38,014 bases of DNA from Burkholderiales bacterium (lineage in GTDB: Bacteria > Pseudomonadota > Gammaproteobacteria > Burkholderiales > Burkholderiaceae_C), in assembly GCA_003963115.1 (NCBI GenBank), contig RXJQ01000042.1:1-38014 (forward strand). Direction: 5' to 3'. The notes beneath the pieces are model-generated. The model was not told the origin of the DNA. It made no database searches and saw only the letters and a program-made list of their open reading frames with translations. Both the position numbers and the translations under genes were made by a program. This document shows, piece by piece, positions 1-10,388 of this stretch (its first letter is position 1; every line of letters starts with the position of its first letter).

Positions 1-1498
1 CCTGCCCGGGTGCCAGCGTACTGGCGTTCCAGCTCACCACCCCGCCACTCAGCATGCCGCCGGCCGTGGCCGAGACAAACGAGGTGCCGGCGGGAAGCGG
101 CATCGACAATTGCGTGCTGACCGTGGTGCTGCCGCTGTTGGCATAAGCCAGGGTGTAGGTGTAGCTGGCGCCTGCCGTCACCTGTTCAGGTGCCGTCAAA
201 GACAAGGTCGGCTGGGCTGCCCCGACCAGCGCCTGACCGATGGCGCCGCCGCTGGCAGCACCACCGGAGTCGGACGTCACCACCGTCGTGAGCGCGGTGC
301 CATTGCTCGGTGCCGGCGAGGCGTTCACCTGCGCCGAGAAATGGAAGTTGACGCTGGCACCGAGTGCCAGCCCCATGCCCGACCAGACGATGTCCTGCCC
401 TGGCGTGCACGGGAACACCGAGCTGCCATTGACGTTCGAACAGCTACCGCCGCCGGCCTGGGCCGCCGACACCACCGTGGTGTTGTTGGGCACGCTGGCC
501 CGGATGTTCAGGCTGTTGCAGCAGTTGGATCCGTAGGTGAAGTTGCCTGTGTTGGACGCCGTGATGTCATAGGTCACTACCTGCCCGGGCTGCACCGGGT
601 CCGGCGTGGCGCTGACGGCCATTTGCAGCGCATCGGTGGTTGCCACCGTGCTGACGGCATCGGCCTGCGCATAGATGGTCGTGCCCGCTGCATTCTGCAA
701 CTGGGTATGGCCGATGAGCAAATTGCCCGCCACCACCGAGGCGCCCAACTGCAGCGTGATCCACTGCTGTCCCGCCGAGTTGGCACCCAGGTTCACCAGA
801 TTCCACCTCACCACGCCATTGCTGGTGCTACTGCCCGCAGAGGTGGCGATCACACTCACGCCGGCCGGCACCGTGAAGGCCAGCGTGGCCGATGCGCTCG
901 ATACCGCCGTGTTGCTGTAGTTGAGCAGGTACTGGACGGTGCTCCCCACCAGCACATTGGAGGCCGACGAAACCAAGTTCAGGCTCAGACCCCCCTCACT
1001 GCGCACCACGGTCTGCACGTTGGCCGTGGGCGCGTTCACGTCATTGGTGGAGATGGTGGACGTCAGTGCCGTGCCATCTGCGGGCGCCGCCGTGGCGCTC
1101 ACCGTGAACGAAAAATGCAGCGTGATGCTGGCGCCGGGGCTCAGATGCAAGCCCGACCACACGATGCTTTGACCCGAGGTGCAGGGGAAGACGTTGTTCT
1201 GACTGGAGCATGCGCCGCCGCCGGCTTGTGCCGCCGACACCGCCGAGGCGCCACCGGGCACGGTCGCGTAGACGGTGAGGGCGTTGTTGGCCAGCGAGCC
1301 GTAATTGGTGGTCCCGATATTGGACACCACGATGGTGTAGGTGTTGGTTTGGCCGGCGGCAACGGTACTGCTGCTCTGGCTGACACCGATCAATAGTGGC
1401 AAGGCTGCGCGGGCCGGCTGGGCCCAGACCAGGACCATGAACAGGACGAGTGCCCATGAGAGCCAGGCCATGGCGGCCCGGGGTTGACTGCTGTTCAT
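1..1498 (-). CDS. Secreted DUF11-repeat protein, 5' part only
   Basis: The minus strand is open for 499 codons from an ATG at 1498 to the window edge, so the gene is cut at its C-terminal side. Residues 1-31 look like a signal peptide: a hydrophobic core followed by AQPARA before ALPLL. After it come repeated blocks rich in Thr, Ser, Ala, Gly, Val and Asn. Each has the pattern of the DUF11/conserved-repeat (TIGR01451) beta-sandwich, for example TAGASYTYTLAYANSG and VPNNTTVVSAAQAGGG. At least three to four such units are visible, and two carry a paired-Cys segment (GGGACSSQ...FPCTSGQ and GGGSCSNV...FPCTPGQ) that may form a disulfide. Such proteins are usually exported and sit in large surface or extracellular proteins; the function here is unknown. 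The ribosome binding site is weak. The family call is from pattern only. Confidence 0.8.
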   Translation of the reverse strand, partial: MNSSQPRAAMAWLSWALVLFMVLVWAQPARAALPLLIGVSQSSSTVAAGQTNTYTIVVSNIGTTNYGSLANNALTVYATVPGGASAVSAAQAGGGACSSQNNVFPCTSGQSIVWSGLHLSPGASITLHFSFTVSATAAPADGTALTSTISTNDVNAPTANVQTVVRSEGGLSLNLVSSASNVLVGSTVQYLLNYSNTAVSSASATLAFTVPAGVSVIATSAGSSTSNGVVRWNLVNLGANSAGQQWITLQLGASVVAGNLLIGHTQLQNAAGTTIYAQADAVSTVATTDALQMAVSATPDPVQPGQVVTYDITASNTGNFTYGSNCCNSLNIRASVPNNTTVVSAAQAGGGSCSNVNGSSVFPCTPGQDIVWSGMGLALGASVNFHFSAQVNASPAPSNGTALTTVVTSDSGGAASGGAIGQALVGAAQPTLSLTAPEQVTAGASYTYTLAYANSGSTTVSTQLSMPLPAGTSFVSATAGGMLSGGVVSWNASTLAPGQ

Positions 1499-1603
1499 CT
1501 CACGACACCTGTTGCCGCTTCATGCCAGACCCTCAGCGCGTCTGCCACCCTGGAGGGTGTCCTGGAAGGTCGTTGGAGTGCAGGTTGCGAACGCGCTGTG
1601 CCG

Positions 1604-1634
1604 GTTATAGACCACGGACATCACAGGACTGTGA
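1604..1634 (-). promoter_or_regulatory. Candidate promoter and palindrome upstream of DUF11 gene
   Basis: On the minus strand a TATAAC hexamer (1604-1609) could be a -10 element for the DUF11 gene. A perfect 6-bp-arm palindrome, TCACAGGACTGTGA (1621-1634), lies where the spacer and -35 would be, the position expected of an operator. No good -35 is visible. It is not a CRP site, because the half-sites are everted relative to TGTGA-N6-TCACA. Confidence 0.25.
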
Positions 1635-1682
1635 CATTGCCCGATGGCAGATCGAGGGCAGGCGCCTTCGATTCCCAGTGGC

Positions 1683-2266
1683 TCAGCCGTGTTGGTCTGG
1701 CACGCGCTCGATGTGCCGGTCCGGCACCAGCCAGATCAGGGCAGCAAACACATAGAGGCTTTGCGCCACCCATGGCATGAGGAACGATGCCCCCATGCCG
1801 GCTATGTAGATGAGCGGCGAGAGCTTGCCCTTCCAGTCCGCACCGACAGCGCGCTTGAGCAGGGAGTGCGGGCCCTCGATGGCGATGATGCTGCTTTGCA
1901 GCAGGTAGAGTAGGCGATGGCCGCCATCAGCAGCACGAAGCCATAGGCTGCGCAGGGCAAGGCGGCAAAGTGGTTCTCGCCCATCCAGCCGGTGGCAAAG
2001 GGCAGCAGAGACAGCCAGAACAGCGGGTTCAGATTGGCCCAGAGCACGCCGCCGGCCACATGCCTGGCCGCATGCCTCAGATGATGGTGGTTGTTCCAGT
2101 AGATGCCCACGTAGACGAAGCTCAGGACATGGCTCAGGAACACCGGCAGCAGCGGTGCCAGGGCGACGAAGTCGCTGCCACGCGGCACCTTCATCTCCAG
2201 CACCATGATGGTGGTGATGATGGCCAGCACGCCATCGCTGAATGCTTCAAGTCGGCTCTTGCCCAT
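1683..2266 (-). pseudogene. TMEM175-family (DUF1211) potassium channel, frameshifted
   Basis: Starting at ATG 2266 the protein opens MGKSRLEAFSDGVLAI, the signature RxxxFSDG segment of the TMEM175/DUF1211 family. These are small bacterial potassium-selective channel proteins of about 200 residues with six membrane helices. The reading is good through VLLMAAIAY, then goes off frame near 1910-1916 and ends in an Arg/Ser-rich tail. Shifting by one base restores YLLQSSIIAIEGPHSLLK and a hydrophobic helix, ending at a TGA at 1683; the restored product would be about 194 residues, the family's normal length. One base therefore seems to be missing. There is no homopolymer at the site. It may be a real inactivating mutation or a sequencing error. 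The family assignment is firm; the disrupted state is what this sequence shows. Confidence 0.8.
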
Positions 2267-2341
2267 ATGCCCCCCGACCGGCATCAGCCCGCGTGCATGA
2301 CGCTGCGACGCAGCTTGCCGCCCACCCGCTCGTTCCTTGCC

Positions 2342-2485
2342 GCCAACCGAGCCACGCGGCTTGTTCCAGTAGGCGATGAGCGGCCCGCCGACCAGGGCGC
2401 TCAATCGCGCAATGACGCCCTGGGTCTTGGCAAACAGAACGGGCGGTTGCTTGATCTTTCGTTCCGTGGCCTTTGAAGGGCGATA
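2342..2485 (-). pseudogene. Possible remnant of a serine-peptidase-like gene
   Basis: The minus strand between 2485 and about 2342 is open and reads YRPSKATERKIKQPPVLF then AKTQGVIARLSALVGGPLIA and YWNKPRGSV. This looks like real protein, not noise, and reminds me of the N-terminal part of SDH/ClpP-like serine peptidases in which a nucleic-acid-like RK-rich start precedes a GGPLIAYWN strand. It has no start codon in a sensible place, no ribosome binding site and no continuation beyond GSV, so it would be a fragment. Its upstream end coincides with the left arm of the 100-bp inverted-repeat element. The family suggestion is from memory of pattern only and could be wrong. Confidence 0.25.
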
Positions 2486-2584
2486 TTGTCTTTGGCGTAC
2501 CTAGGTGCAGAAATGACAAGCGGCCCTGAAGGGCCGCATTCTTGGATTGCCACAGGTTTTCAGCTTGGGTACGCCAAAGACAAT
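2485..2584. repeat. 100-bp element with perfect 17-bp terminal inverted repeats
   Basis: ATTGTCTTTGGCGTACC (2485-2501) is repeated exactly in inverse orientation at 2568-2584, enclosing 66 bp. Inside is a second perfect hairpin, GCGGCCC-TGAA-GGGCCGC (2520-2537). The element ends 155 bp upstream of tRNA-Leu and abuts the degraded minus-strand coding remnant. It has no coding capacity. It could be a MITE- or REP-like mobile palindrome, or a double-stem transcription terminator/processing structure. No clear target-site duplication is visible at the borders. Confidence 0.7.
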
Positions 2585-2739
2585 TTTGCCAAAAAAAGAG
2601 GGGCTGAGCCGCGTTAGAATCTGCGGTTCAGACCAAATTAGCCAGTCCGGGCGTCGGGCGGGCCTGCGTGACGCCGTTTCACTTCTTTCGTGAGCCGCTT
2701 CGCAGGTGCGCACTGCGACCGGGCTTTTTCACAGTCAAT
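2585..2739 (+). promoter_or_regulatory. Leader region of tRNA-Leu/tig with candidate -10
   Basis: No gene is seen between the inverted-repeat element and tRNA-Leu. A TAGAAT hexamer at 2615-2620 is a reasonable -10 for the tRNA-Leu(-tig) transcript. The nearest -35-like sequence, TTGCCA (2586-2591), is 23 bp away, which is too far, so the promoter is tentative. Confidence 0.25.
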
Positions 2740-2826
2740 GCGCGGGTGGCGAAATTGGTAGACGCACCAGGTTTAGGTCCTGACGCCAGCAATGGTGTGG
2801 GGGTTCGAGTCCCCCCCCGCGCACCA
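2740..2826 (+). tRNA. tRNA-Leu(UAG)
   Basis: The acceptor arms GCGCGGG and CCCGCGC pair, followed by A and an encoded CCA. The D arm (TGGCGAAATTGGTAGACGC) and T arm (GGGGGTTCGAGTCCCCC) are standard, and there is a variable arm as expected for class II tRNA. The anticodon TAG is at 2774-2776 within the loop TTTAGGT. It lies 34 bp before tig and may be co-transcribed with it. Confidence 0.96.
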
Positions 2827-2860
2827 GACTTTATTTCTATTTACTGAGTGAGATCACATC

Positions 2861-4186
2861 ATGGCGATCACCGTGGAGACCCTCGACAAGCTGGAGCGCC
2901 GCATCACGCTGTCGCTGGCAGCTGACGTTCTGCAATCCGAAGTCGATGCCCGCCTCAAGAAGCTGGCCCGCACCGTCAAGGCCGACGGCTTCCGTCCTGG
3001 CAAGGTGCCGATGAACGTCGTGGCCCAGCGCTATGGCTACTCCGTGCAGTACGAAGTGGTCAACGACAAGCTCGGCGAAGCCTTCGCCCAGGCCGCGCAA
3101 GAAACCGGTCTGCGCGTGGCCGGCCAGCCCCGCATATCCGAAAAGGAAGGCGGCCCGGTCGAAGGTCAGCTGCAATTCGATGCCACCTTCGAGGTCTACC
3201 CCGAAGTCAAGCTGGGCGACCTGTCCAGCCTGGAGCTCGAGCGCGTATCGTCCGAAGTCAACGATGCCGCCATCGACCGCACCATCGAGATCCTGCGCAA
3301 GCAACGCGCCACCTTCGCTGACCGTGCCGCCGCTGAAGGCGCTGCCGACGGCGACCGCGTGACAATCGACTTCGAAGGCAAGATCGACGGCGTGCCCTTC
3401 GACGGCGGCAAGGCCGAGGGCTTCAAGTTCATCCTCGGCGAAGGCCAGATGCTCGAAGCGTTCGAGAAGGCCGTGCGCGGCATGAAGACCGGCGAGTCCA
3501 AGACCTTCCCCCTGAAGTTCCCAGACGACTACCACGGCAAGGACGTGGCCGGCAAGGAAGCCGACTTCCTGGTGACCCTCAAGAAGGTCGAGGTCCAGAG
3601 CCTGCCCGAGCTGAACGAGGCCTTCATCAAGGGCCTGGGTCTGGCCGAAGGCTCGACGGATGCCTTGCGCGCTGACATCAAGCGCAACCTGGAGCGCGAA
3701 GTGAAGTTCCGCGTGGCCGCCCGCAACAAGGCCGCCGTGATGGAAGGCGTGCTCAAGCTGGTTGATTTCGATCTGCCCCAGTCGCTGGTGGCCGCTGAAA
3801 GCGACCGTCTGGTGGAAGGCGCCCGCGAAGACCTGAAGGCCCGTGGCATCAAGGACGCCGACAAGGCCCCTATTCCCGCCGAGATGTTCAAGCCCCAAGC
3901 CGAGCGCCGCGTGCGCCTGGGCCTGACTGTGGCGGAACTGGTCAAGGTCAACGGCCTGCAAGCCAAGCCCGAGCAACTGCAAGCCCACATCCAGGAGCTG
4001 GCTCAAAGCTACGAGCAGCCCGCCCAGGTCGTGGCCTGGTACATGAGCGACCGCCAGCGCATGGCCGAGGTGGAGGCCGTGGTCATCGAAGGCAATGTGG
4101 CCGAGTTCGTGCTGTCCAAGGCCAAAGTGACCGACAAGGCCCTGAGCTTCGAAGAGCTGATGGGCCAGCAAGGCGCTGCAGCCTGA
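2861..4186 (+). CDS. tig: Trigger factor, ribosome-associated chaperone/PPIase
   Basis: The 441-residue product has the trigger factor layout (432 residues in E. coli). The N-terminal ribosome-docking domain carries the signature GFRPGKVP at residues 43-50. A central FKBP-type peptidyl-prolyl isomerase domain lies around residues 160-245 (GDRVTIDFEGKIDG onward). A long helical C-terminal chaperone domain follows. It binds the large ribosomal subunit at the exit tunnel and shields nascent chains in the cytoplasm. The ATG at 2861 is preceded by a GAGTGAGA stretch and gives the expected MAITVETLDKLERR start. It precedes clpP-clpX-lon, a conserved order in many proteobacteria. A strong terminator follows, so it is probably transcribed separately from clpP. 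Nothing is unusual in it. Confidence 0.98.
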   Translation: MAITVETLDKLERRITLSLAADVLQSEVDARLKKLARTVKADGFRPGKVPMNVVAQRYGYSVQYEVVNDKLGEAFAQAAQETGLRVAGQPRISEKEGGPVEGQLQFDATFEVYPEVKLGDLSSLELERVSSEVNDAAIDRTIEILRKQRATFADRAAAEGAADGDRVTIDFEGKIDGVPFDGGKAEGFKFILGEGQMLEAFEKAVRGMKTGESKTFPLKFPDDYHGKDVAGKEADFLVTLKKVEVQSLPELNEAFIKGLGLAEGSTDALRADIKRNLEREVKFRVAARNKAAVMEGVLKLVDFDLPQSLVAAESDRLVEGAREDLKARGIKDADKAPIPAEMFKPQAERRVRLGLTVAELVKVNGLQAKPEQLQAHIQELAQSYEQPAQVVAWYMSDRQRMAEVEAVVIEGNVAEFVLSKAKVTDKALSFEELMGQQGAAA

Positions 4187-4262
4187 TCTGCACCCAAAGA
4201 AGGGGTTCAAGCCCTGACGCGGCGCGCTGAACGGCGGTCGTCAGTCAAGGGAAACCCTCAAG

Positions 4263-4300
4263 AAGGCACCTGCAATCCCGAGTGAAGGCAGGTGCTTTTT
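4263..4300 (+). terminator. Rho-independent terminator of tig
   Basis: GCACCTGC (4266-4273) pairs perfectly with GCAGGTGC (4288-4295) across a 14-nt loop. It is followed by TTTTT (4296-4300) and more T-rich sequence; the preceding AAG extends pairing into the T run. It lies about 75 bp after the tig stop. Confidence 0.85.
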
Positions 4301-4372
4301 GTTTTGTGCGACCGTGTCTGTGCATGCAAACAACGGAAAGACGACCAAGGCAGTCGTGCGCTTTTTCCGGCG

Positions 4373-4401
4373 TTCGACACGGGCTTTTCAAGCGTCATAA
4401 T
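4373..4401 (+). promoter_or_regulatory. Candidate clpP promoter
   Basis: CATAAT at 4396-4401 is a plausible -10, 65 bp before the clpP start and downstream of the tig terminator. The hexamer 17 bp upstream, TTCGAC (4373-4378), is a poor -35. No clear heat-shock sigma-32 promoter was recognised. Confidence 0.35.
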
Positions 4402-4466
4402 CGATTGACAGACACACATTTGCCACATCTTGTTGCTTGCGAGGTGTGGGTCACAGAAGGAAGCAC

Positions 4467-5075
4467 ATGAGCGCAACGGATATTCAAAACCTGGGCCTGG
4501 TGCCCATGGTCATCGAGCAATCGGGGCGTGGCGAGCGCGCCTATGACATCTACAGCCGCCTCTTGCGCGAACGGGTCGTCTTCCTGGTCGGCCCGGTGAA
4601 CGACGCCTCTGCCAACCTGGTGGTGGCCCAGCTGCTGTTCCTGGAGAGCGAAAACCCCGACAAGGACATCTCGTTCTACATCAATTCCCCGGGCGGCAGT
4701 GTGAGCGCCGGCATGTCGATCTTCGACACCATGCAATTCATCAAGCCCGATGTGTCCACGCTGTGCATGGGCATGGCTGCCTCCATGGGCGCCTTCCTGC
4801 TGGCTGCAGGTGCCAAAGGCAAGCGTTTCGCGCTGCCCAACTCCAAGATCATGATCCACCAGCCCCTGGGTGGCGCCCAAGGTCAGGCCACGGACATCGA
4901 GATCCACGCCCGCGAGATCCTCAAGACCCGCGAGCAGCTCAACAAGATCCTGGCCGAGCGCTCTGGCCAGCCGCTGGAGAAAATCCAGAACGACACCGAG
5001 CGCGACTACTACATGACGGCCGCCGAGGCCGCCGATTACGGACTCATCGACAAGGTGCTGGACAAGCGGCAGTGA
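4467..5075 (+). CDS. clpP: ATP-dependent Clp protease proteolytic subunit
   Basis: The 202-residue serine peptidase forms the tetradecameric barrel that degrades proteins unfolded by ClpX or ClpA in the cytoplasm. The catalytic triad is visible as Ser106 (GMAASMGAF), His131 (KIMIHQP) and Asp180 (NDTERDYY). The Gly-rich oxyanion/strand segment [11 protein letters not shown] and the hydrophobic handle are intact. The ATG at 4467 is chosen because AGAAGGA lies 6-12 bp upstream and the product starts [18 protein letters not shown] as in relatives; an in-frame TTG ten codons earlier has no support. clpX follows 150 bp downstream on the same strand. Confidence 0.98.
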   Translation: MSATDIQNLGLVPMVIEQSGRGERAYDIYSRLLRERVVFLVGPVNDASANLVVAQLLFLESENPDKDISFYINSPGGSVSAGMSIFDTMQFIKPDVSTLCMGMAASMGAFLLAAGAKGKRFALPNSKIMIHQPLGGAQGQATDIEIHAREILKTREQLNKILAERSGQPLEKIQNDTERDYYMTAAEAADYGLIDKVLDKRQ

Positions 5076-5225
5076 TTTGACAGACCGGTCTTGGTGCCCC
5101 GGAAAACGCCCTCAAAAGTGGCAAAAAAGCCGCGCCAAGAGGGGGCAGTTCACCGGAATCGGCGCCCGGGCATTTGTCTTATCATGTCCCTATCCCCCTT
5201 GCCGACTCTTTGACAGGCCTGCACC

Positions 5226-6503
5226 ATGGCAGATAAAAAAGGCTCCTCCAGCGAAAAAATCCTCTATTGCTCCTTCTGCGGAAAGAGCCAGCACGAGGTC
5301 AAGAAACTCATCGCCGGACCGTCGGTCTTCATCTGCGACGAATGCATCGAGCTGTGCAACGACATCATTCGCGATGAAGTGGCCGCCGAAGCCGAGCAAT
5401 CCCGCCCCACGCGCAGCGACCTGCCCACGCCTTCCGAGATCAAGTCCAGCCTGGATCAATACGTCATCGGGCAGGACACTGCCAAGCGCACGCTGTCTGT
5501 GGCGGTCTACAACCATTACAAGCGGCTCAAGCACATGGGCACGGGTGAGAACAAGAAGCCCGATGTGGAGCTGGCCAAGAGCAACATCCTGCTGATCGGC
5601 CCGACCGGCTCTGGCAAGACGCTGCTGGCCCAGACCCTGGCCCGTCTGCTGAACGTGCCTTTCGTGATCGCCGATGCCACCACGCTGACCGAAGCCGGCT
5701 ACGTGGGGGAGGACGTCGAGAACATCATCCAGAAGCTGCTGCAGAACTGCAATTACGAGGTCGAGAAGGCCCAGCGCGGCATCGTCTACATCGACGAAAT
5801 CGACAAGATCTCGCGCAAGTCCGACAACCCGTCCATCACGCGCGACGTATCGGGTGAGGGCGTGCAGCAGGCCCTGCTCAAGCTGATCGAAGGCACGATG
5901 GCCTCGGTGCCGCCGCAAGGTGGCCGCAAGCACCCCAATCAGGATTTCCTGCAGATCGACACGACCAACATCCTGTTCATCTGCGGCGGTGCTTTCGATG
6001 GCCTGGAGAAGGTCATCCAGAACCGCTCCGTGAAGTCGGGCATCGGCTTTGGTGCATCGGTCAAGAGCAAGGAGGAAAAGAAGCTGTCCGAGGTATTCCG
6101 CGAAGTGGAACCGGAAGACCTCATCAAGTTCGGCATCATCCCCGAACTGGTGGGCCGTCTGCCCGTCGTCGCGACCCTGGGCGAGTTGACCGAGGATGCG
6201 CTGGTGCGTATCCTGACTGAACCCAAGAACGCGCTCATCAAGCAATACCAGCAATTGCTGAACATGGATGGGGTTGAACTGGAGATCCGCCAACCTGCGC
6301 TCGCTGCCATCGCCCGTAAGGCCCTGGCCCGCAAGACCGGTGCGCGAGGTCTGCGCTCTATCCTTGAACAGTCCCTGCTGGACACGATGTTCGAATTACC
6401 TACTCAGGAAGGAGTGCAGAAGGTGGTCCTGGATGAGTCCACCATCGAAGAGAACGCCAAGCCCTTGCTGGTGTATCGGGAACAGGCTAAGGCCAGTGCC
6501 TGA
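5226..6503 (+). CDS. clpX: ClpX unfoldase, AAA+ ATPase
   Basis: The 425-residue product is the AAA+ unfoldase that selects substrates and feeds ClpP. The N-terminal C4 zinc-binding domain shows Cys15, Cys18, Cys37 and Cys40 (CSFCGK...CDEC). Walker A is GPTGSGKT at residues 125-132 and Walker B is VYIDEID near 188-194. The pore-loop segment GYVGEDVEN and the ClpP-docking IGF loop (KSGIGFGAS) are both present, so it should engage the adjacent ClpP. The start [11 protein letters not shown] follows a weak GAC-AGGCC ribosome site. It sits between clpP and lon, separated by 150 and 122 bp. Confidence 0.98.
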   Translation: MADKKGSSSEKILYCSFCGKSQHEVKKLIAGPSVFICDECIELCNDIIRDEVAAEAEQSRPTRSDLPTPSEIKSSLDQYVIGQDTAKRTLSVAVYNHYKRLKHMGTGENKKPDVELAKSNILLIGPTGSGKTLLAQTLARLLNVPFVIADATTLTEAGYVGEDVENIIQKLLQNCNYEVEKAQRGIVYIDEIDKISRKSDNPSITRDVSGEGVQQALLKLIEGTMASVPPQGGRKHPNQDFLQIDTTNILFICGGAFDGLEKVIQNRSVKSGIGFGASVKSKEEKKLSEVFREVEPEDLIKFGIIPELVGRLPVVATLGELTEDALVRILTEPKNALIKQYQQLLNMDGVELEIRQPALAAIARKALARKTGARGLRSILEQSLLDTMFELPTQEGVQKVVLDESTIEENAKPLLVYREQAKASA

Positions 6504-6529
6504 GCGAACCATTGAAGTTCCGCTCTGAC

Positions 6530-6580
6530 GGGCACCGCTGAAGACCCTGAGTTCCAAGGTTTTCACGGTGCCCTTGTGTT
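6530..6580 (+). terminator. Possible terminator/attenuator between clpX and lon
   Basis: GGGCACCG (6530-6537) pairs perfectly with CGGTGCCC (6566-6573), followed by TTGTGTTTT. The 28-nt loop is long and the T tract is interrupted, so termination may be partial. Confidence 0.4.
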
Positions 6581-6625
6581 TTATCGCTGAAGCCCCATGT
6601 GGGCATCAGAGAAAGTGAGCCCAAT

Positions 6626-9061
<2,436 letters not shown>

Positions 9062-9080
9062 TCGAAAAAATCGCGAGGGC

Positions 9081-9110
9081 TTGAGCTATAGGCCAAAAAT
9101 GGTGTATAGT
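9081..9110 (+). promoter_or_regulatory. Promoter of tRNA-Gly copy 1
   Basis: TTGAGC (9081-9086) and TATAGT (9105-9110) are separated by 18 bp, about 75 bp before the tRNA. The same -10 and the downstream bases TCTTCGCTGAT and CTGCACCAAC recur before the second tRNA-Gly, which supports function by conservation. Confidence 0.7.
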
Positions 9111-9184
9111 TCAATTCTTCGCTGATGACTGCACCAACAGTTATCAAGTCAAGCGGAAGCTGCCTTGGAAACTTGGCAGTCAAT

Positions 9185-9260
9185 GCGGGATTAGCTCAGT
9201 TGGTAGAGCGATACCTTGCCAAGGTATAGGTCGAGAGTTCGAGCCTCTTATCCCGCTCCA
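9185..9260 (+). tRNA. tRNA-Gly(GCC), copy 1
   Basis: The 76-nt gene has acceptor arm GCGGGAT/ATCCCGC, D arm GCTCAGTTGGTAGAGC, T arm with GTTCGAGCC, discriminator T and encoded CCA. The anticodon GCC is at 9218-9220 in the loop TTGCCAA. It is identical in every base to the copy at 23503-23578. Confidence 0.97.
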
Positions 9261-9272
9261 AATTCCAAAAAA

Positions 9273-9298
9273 GGGACCGATCGCTCGGTCCCTTTTTT
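9273..9298 (+). terminator. Terminator after tRNA-Gly copy 1
   Basis: GGGACCGA-TCGC-TCGGTCCC (9273-9292) is followed by TTTTTT (9293-9298), a strong Rho-independent terminator 12 bp after the tRNA. Confidence 0.92.
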
Positions 9299-9331
9299 AT
9301 TTTCAGCGTGCGCTGATCTCTACCCCCGCAT

Positions 9332-9366
9332 AAAAAAACACACGCCGCGTGAGCGAGCGTGTGTTT
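9332..9366 (-). terminator. Terminator of the PEP-CTERM gene
   Basis: On the minus strand AAACACACGC (9357-9366) pairs with GCGTGTGTTT (9336-9345) across an 11-nt loop. The transcript then runs into a T stretch of seven (complement of 9332-9338). It lies 71 bp beyond the stop codon of the gene at 9438. Confidence 0.8.
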
Positions 9367-9437
9367 CAAGCCTGAGGTGGACGACTTGGTGGAGCCGTCA
9401 CACCCACTCAGTGGAGTAGAAAAGACTGAAACGTCTA

Positions 9438-10196
9438 TCAAGCGGCCTTGCGGCGGCGAGCCAGGGCGATGCCAGCCACGCCCAGACCCATCAGAGCGTA
9501 GGTTGAAGGCTCGGGGATAGCGGGGGTACCCAGATCCAGCTTGGTGTTGATCACCGAGTGGATCGTGCCGTAGTCGGTGATGCCTTGCATGGCGGCCTTG
9601 CCCAGGCTCAGCAAGCCCAGGGCTTGCGAGAACTTGGTGAAGCCGTCGGCGGTCAGGCTCAGACCGCTGATGTCATCCACGTATTGGCCGGGGCCGGTGT
9701 ACTTGACGGGACCAACGATCGAGGCGAAGTTCCACAGCGCGAAGTTGGTCACTGTGCCAACGCCATTGCCGCCGATGATGGTGGCGTAGATGGTGTTGTT
9801 GGTCAGGTCAGCCTTGATGTCGGTCACGGTCAGCGAGCCGCCGCTCGAGACGCTCTTGACCACCGGGGCGGTCAGGGTCAGGCCACCCTTGGTGCCAACA
9901 CCCAGCACGGCCAGGGAGTCCGTGTCCAAAGACAAGGTCTGCATCGGGGCCGAGACGTTGATGTTGGTATAGAAGCCGTCCGTGTCCTTGGTGATGGTTG
10001 GCGTTGCTGCGCCATAGGCAGCGGCAGAAATTTTGCCGGTGTCCAGCGCACCCAGCAGGTCGGCACTGAAGGTCAGGGCGCCGGAGCCGGTGAAGGTGGC
10101 GCCGCCAGTGACGACGTTCAGCACGTCAGCGTGAGCTGCCGTGCTACCCAGCGCTGCCAGGACGACAGCCGGAATAAGCTTGTAAGTCAGTTTCAT
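9438..10196 (-). CDS. PEP-CTERM sorting-domain protein
   Basis: The 252-residue product begins with a signal peptide (MKLTYKLIPAVVLAALGSTAAHA). It ends in the classical exosortase sorting signal: IPEPSTYALMGLG, a hydrophobic helix, then the basic tail ARRRKAA. Such proteins are exported and processed by exosortase A-type enzymes (EpsH/XrtA) for surface or extracellular polymer association. The middle, about residues 25-220, is Thr/Ser/Gly-rich beta-type sequence with no family I recognise. The ATG at 10196 is chosen because GAGGAAACC sits directly before it; an upstream in-frame extension lacks both signal peptide and ribosome site. It has its own terminator and stands alone. No exosortase gene is in the window. 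Confidence 0.92.
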   Translation of the reverse strand: MKLTYKLIPAVVLAALGSTAAHADVLNVVTGGATFTGSGALTFSADLLGALDTGKISAAAYGAATPTITKDTDGFYTNINVSAPMQTLSLDTDSLAVLGVGTKGGLTLTAPVVKSVSSGGSLTVTDIKADLTNNTIYATIIGGNGVGTVTNFALWNFASIVGPVKYTGPGQYVDDISGLSLTADGFTKFSQALGLLSLGKAAMQGITDYGTIHSVINTKLDLGTPAIPEPSTYALMGLGVAGIALARRRKAA

Positions 10197-10388
10197 AGGT
10201 TTCCTCGATCTCTTCCAGAAATGTTCGTTTAACGGTGGATGCCAAACGTATTTGACGTGCAGCACCGTCAGATTAACAAATGGGTGCCAAGGAGATATTG
10301 GGGTTCCTGCGGACAGGCCACGCAAGTGGGGGGTGGTACGACGTGATATGTTCCGCATTTTGCGAATAGGGGCTGATTTTGCACATTC
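10197..10388. other. Intergenic region upstream of PEP-CTERM gene
   Basis: It should contain the PEP-CTERM promoter on the minus strand. A TGGCAC element (complement of 10284-10289) resembles the -24 box of a sigma-54 promoter, but the -12 box is one base out of register. No confident promoter or terminator was found. Confidence 0.3.

Noticed and set aside
110..1396. 428-codon plus-strand frame opposite the DUF11 gene
   Set aside because: The minus strand has a signal peptide and repeat domains in a continuous frame; the plus-strand product is Arg/His/Gly-rich noise.
1621..1634. CRP binding site (TCACAGGACTGTGA)
   Set aside because: The half-sites face the wrong way and spacing is wrong for TGTGA-N6-TCACA; kept only as an unnamed palindrome.
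2837..4210. 457-codon minus-strand frame opposite tig
   Set aside because: It is the codon-aligned antisense of trigger factor, without ribosome site or recognisable motifs.
10280..10300. Sigma-54 promoter for the PEP-CTERM gene (TGGCAC on the minus strand)
   Set aside because: The -12 element is one base out of register and lacks the GC, so it does not meet the strict spacing of sigma-54 promoters.
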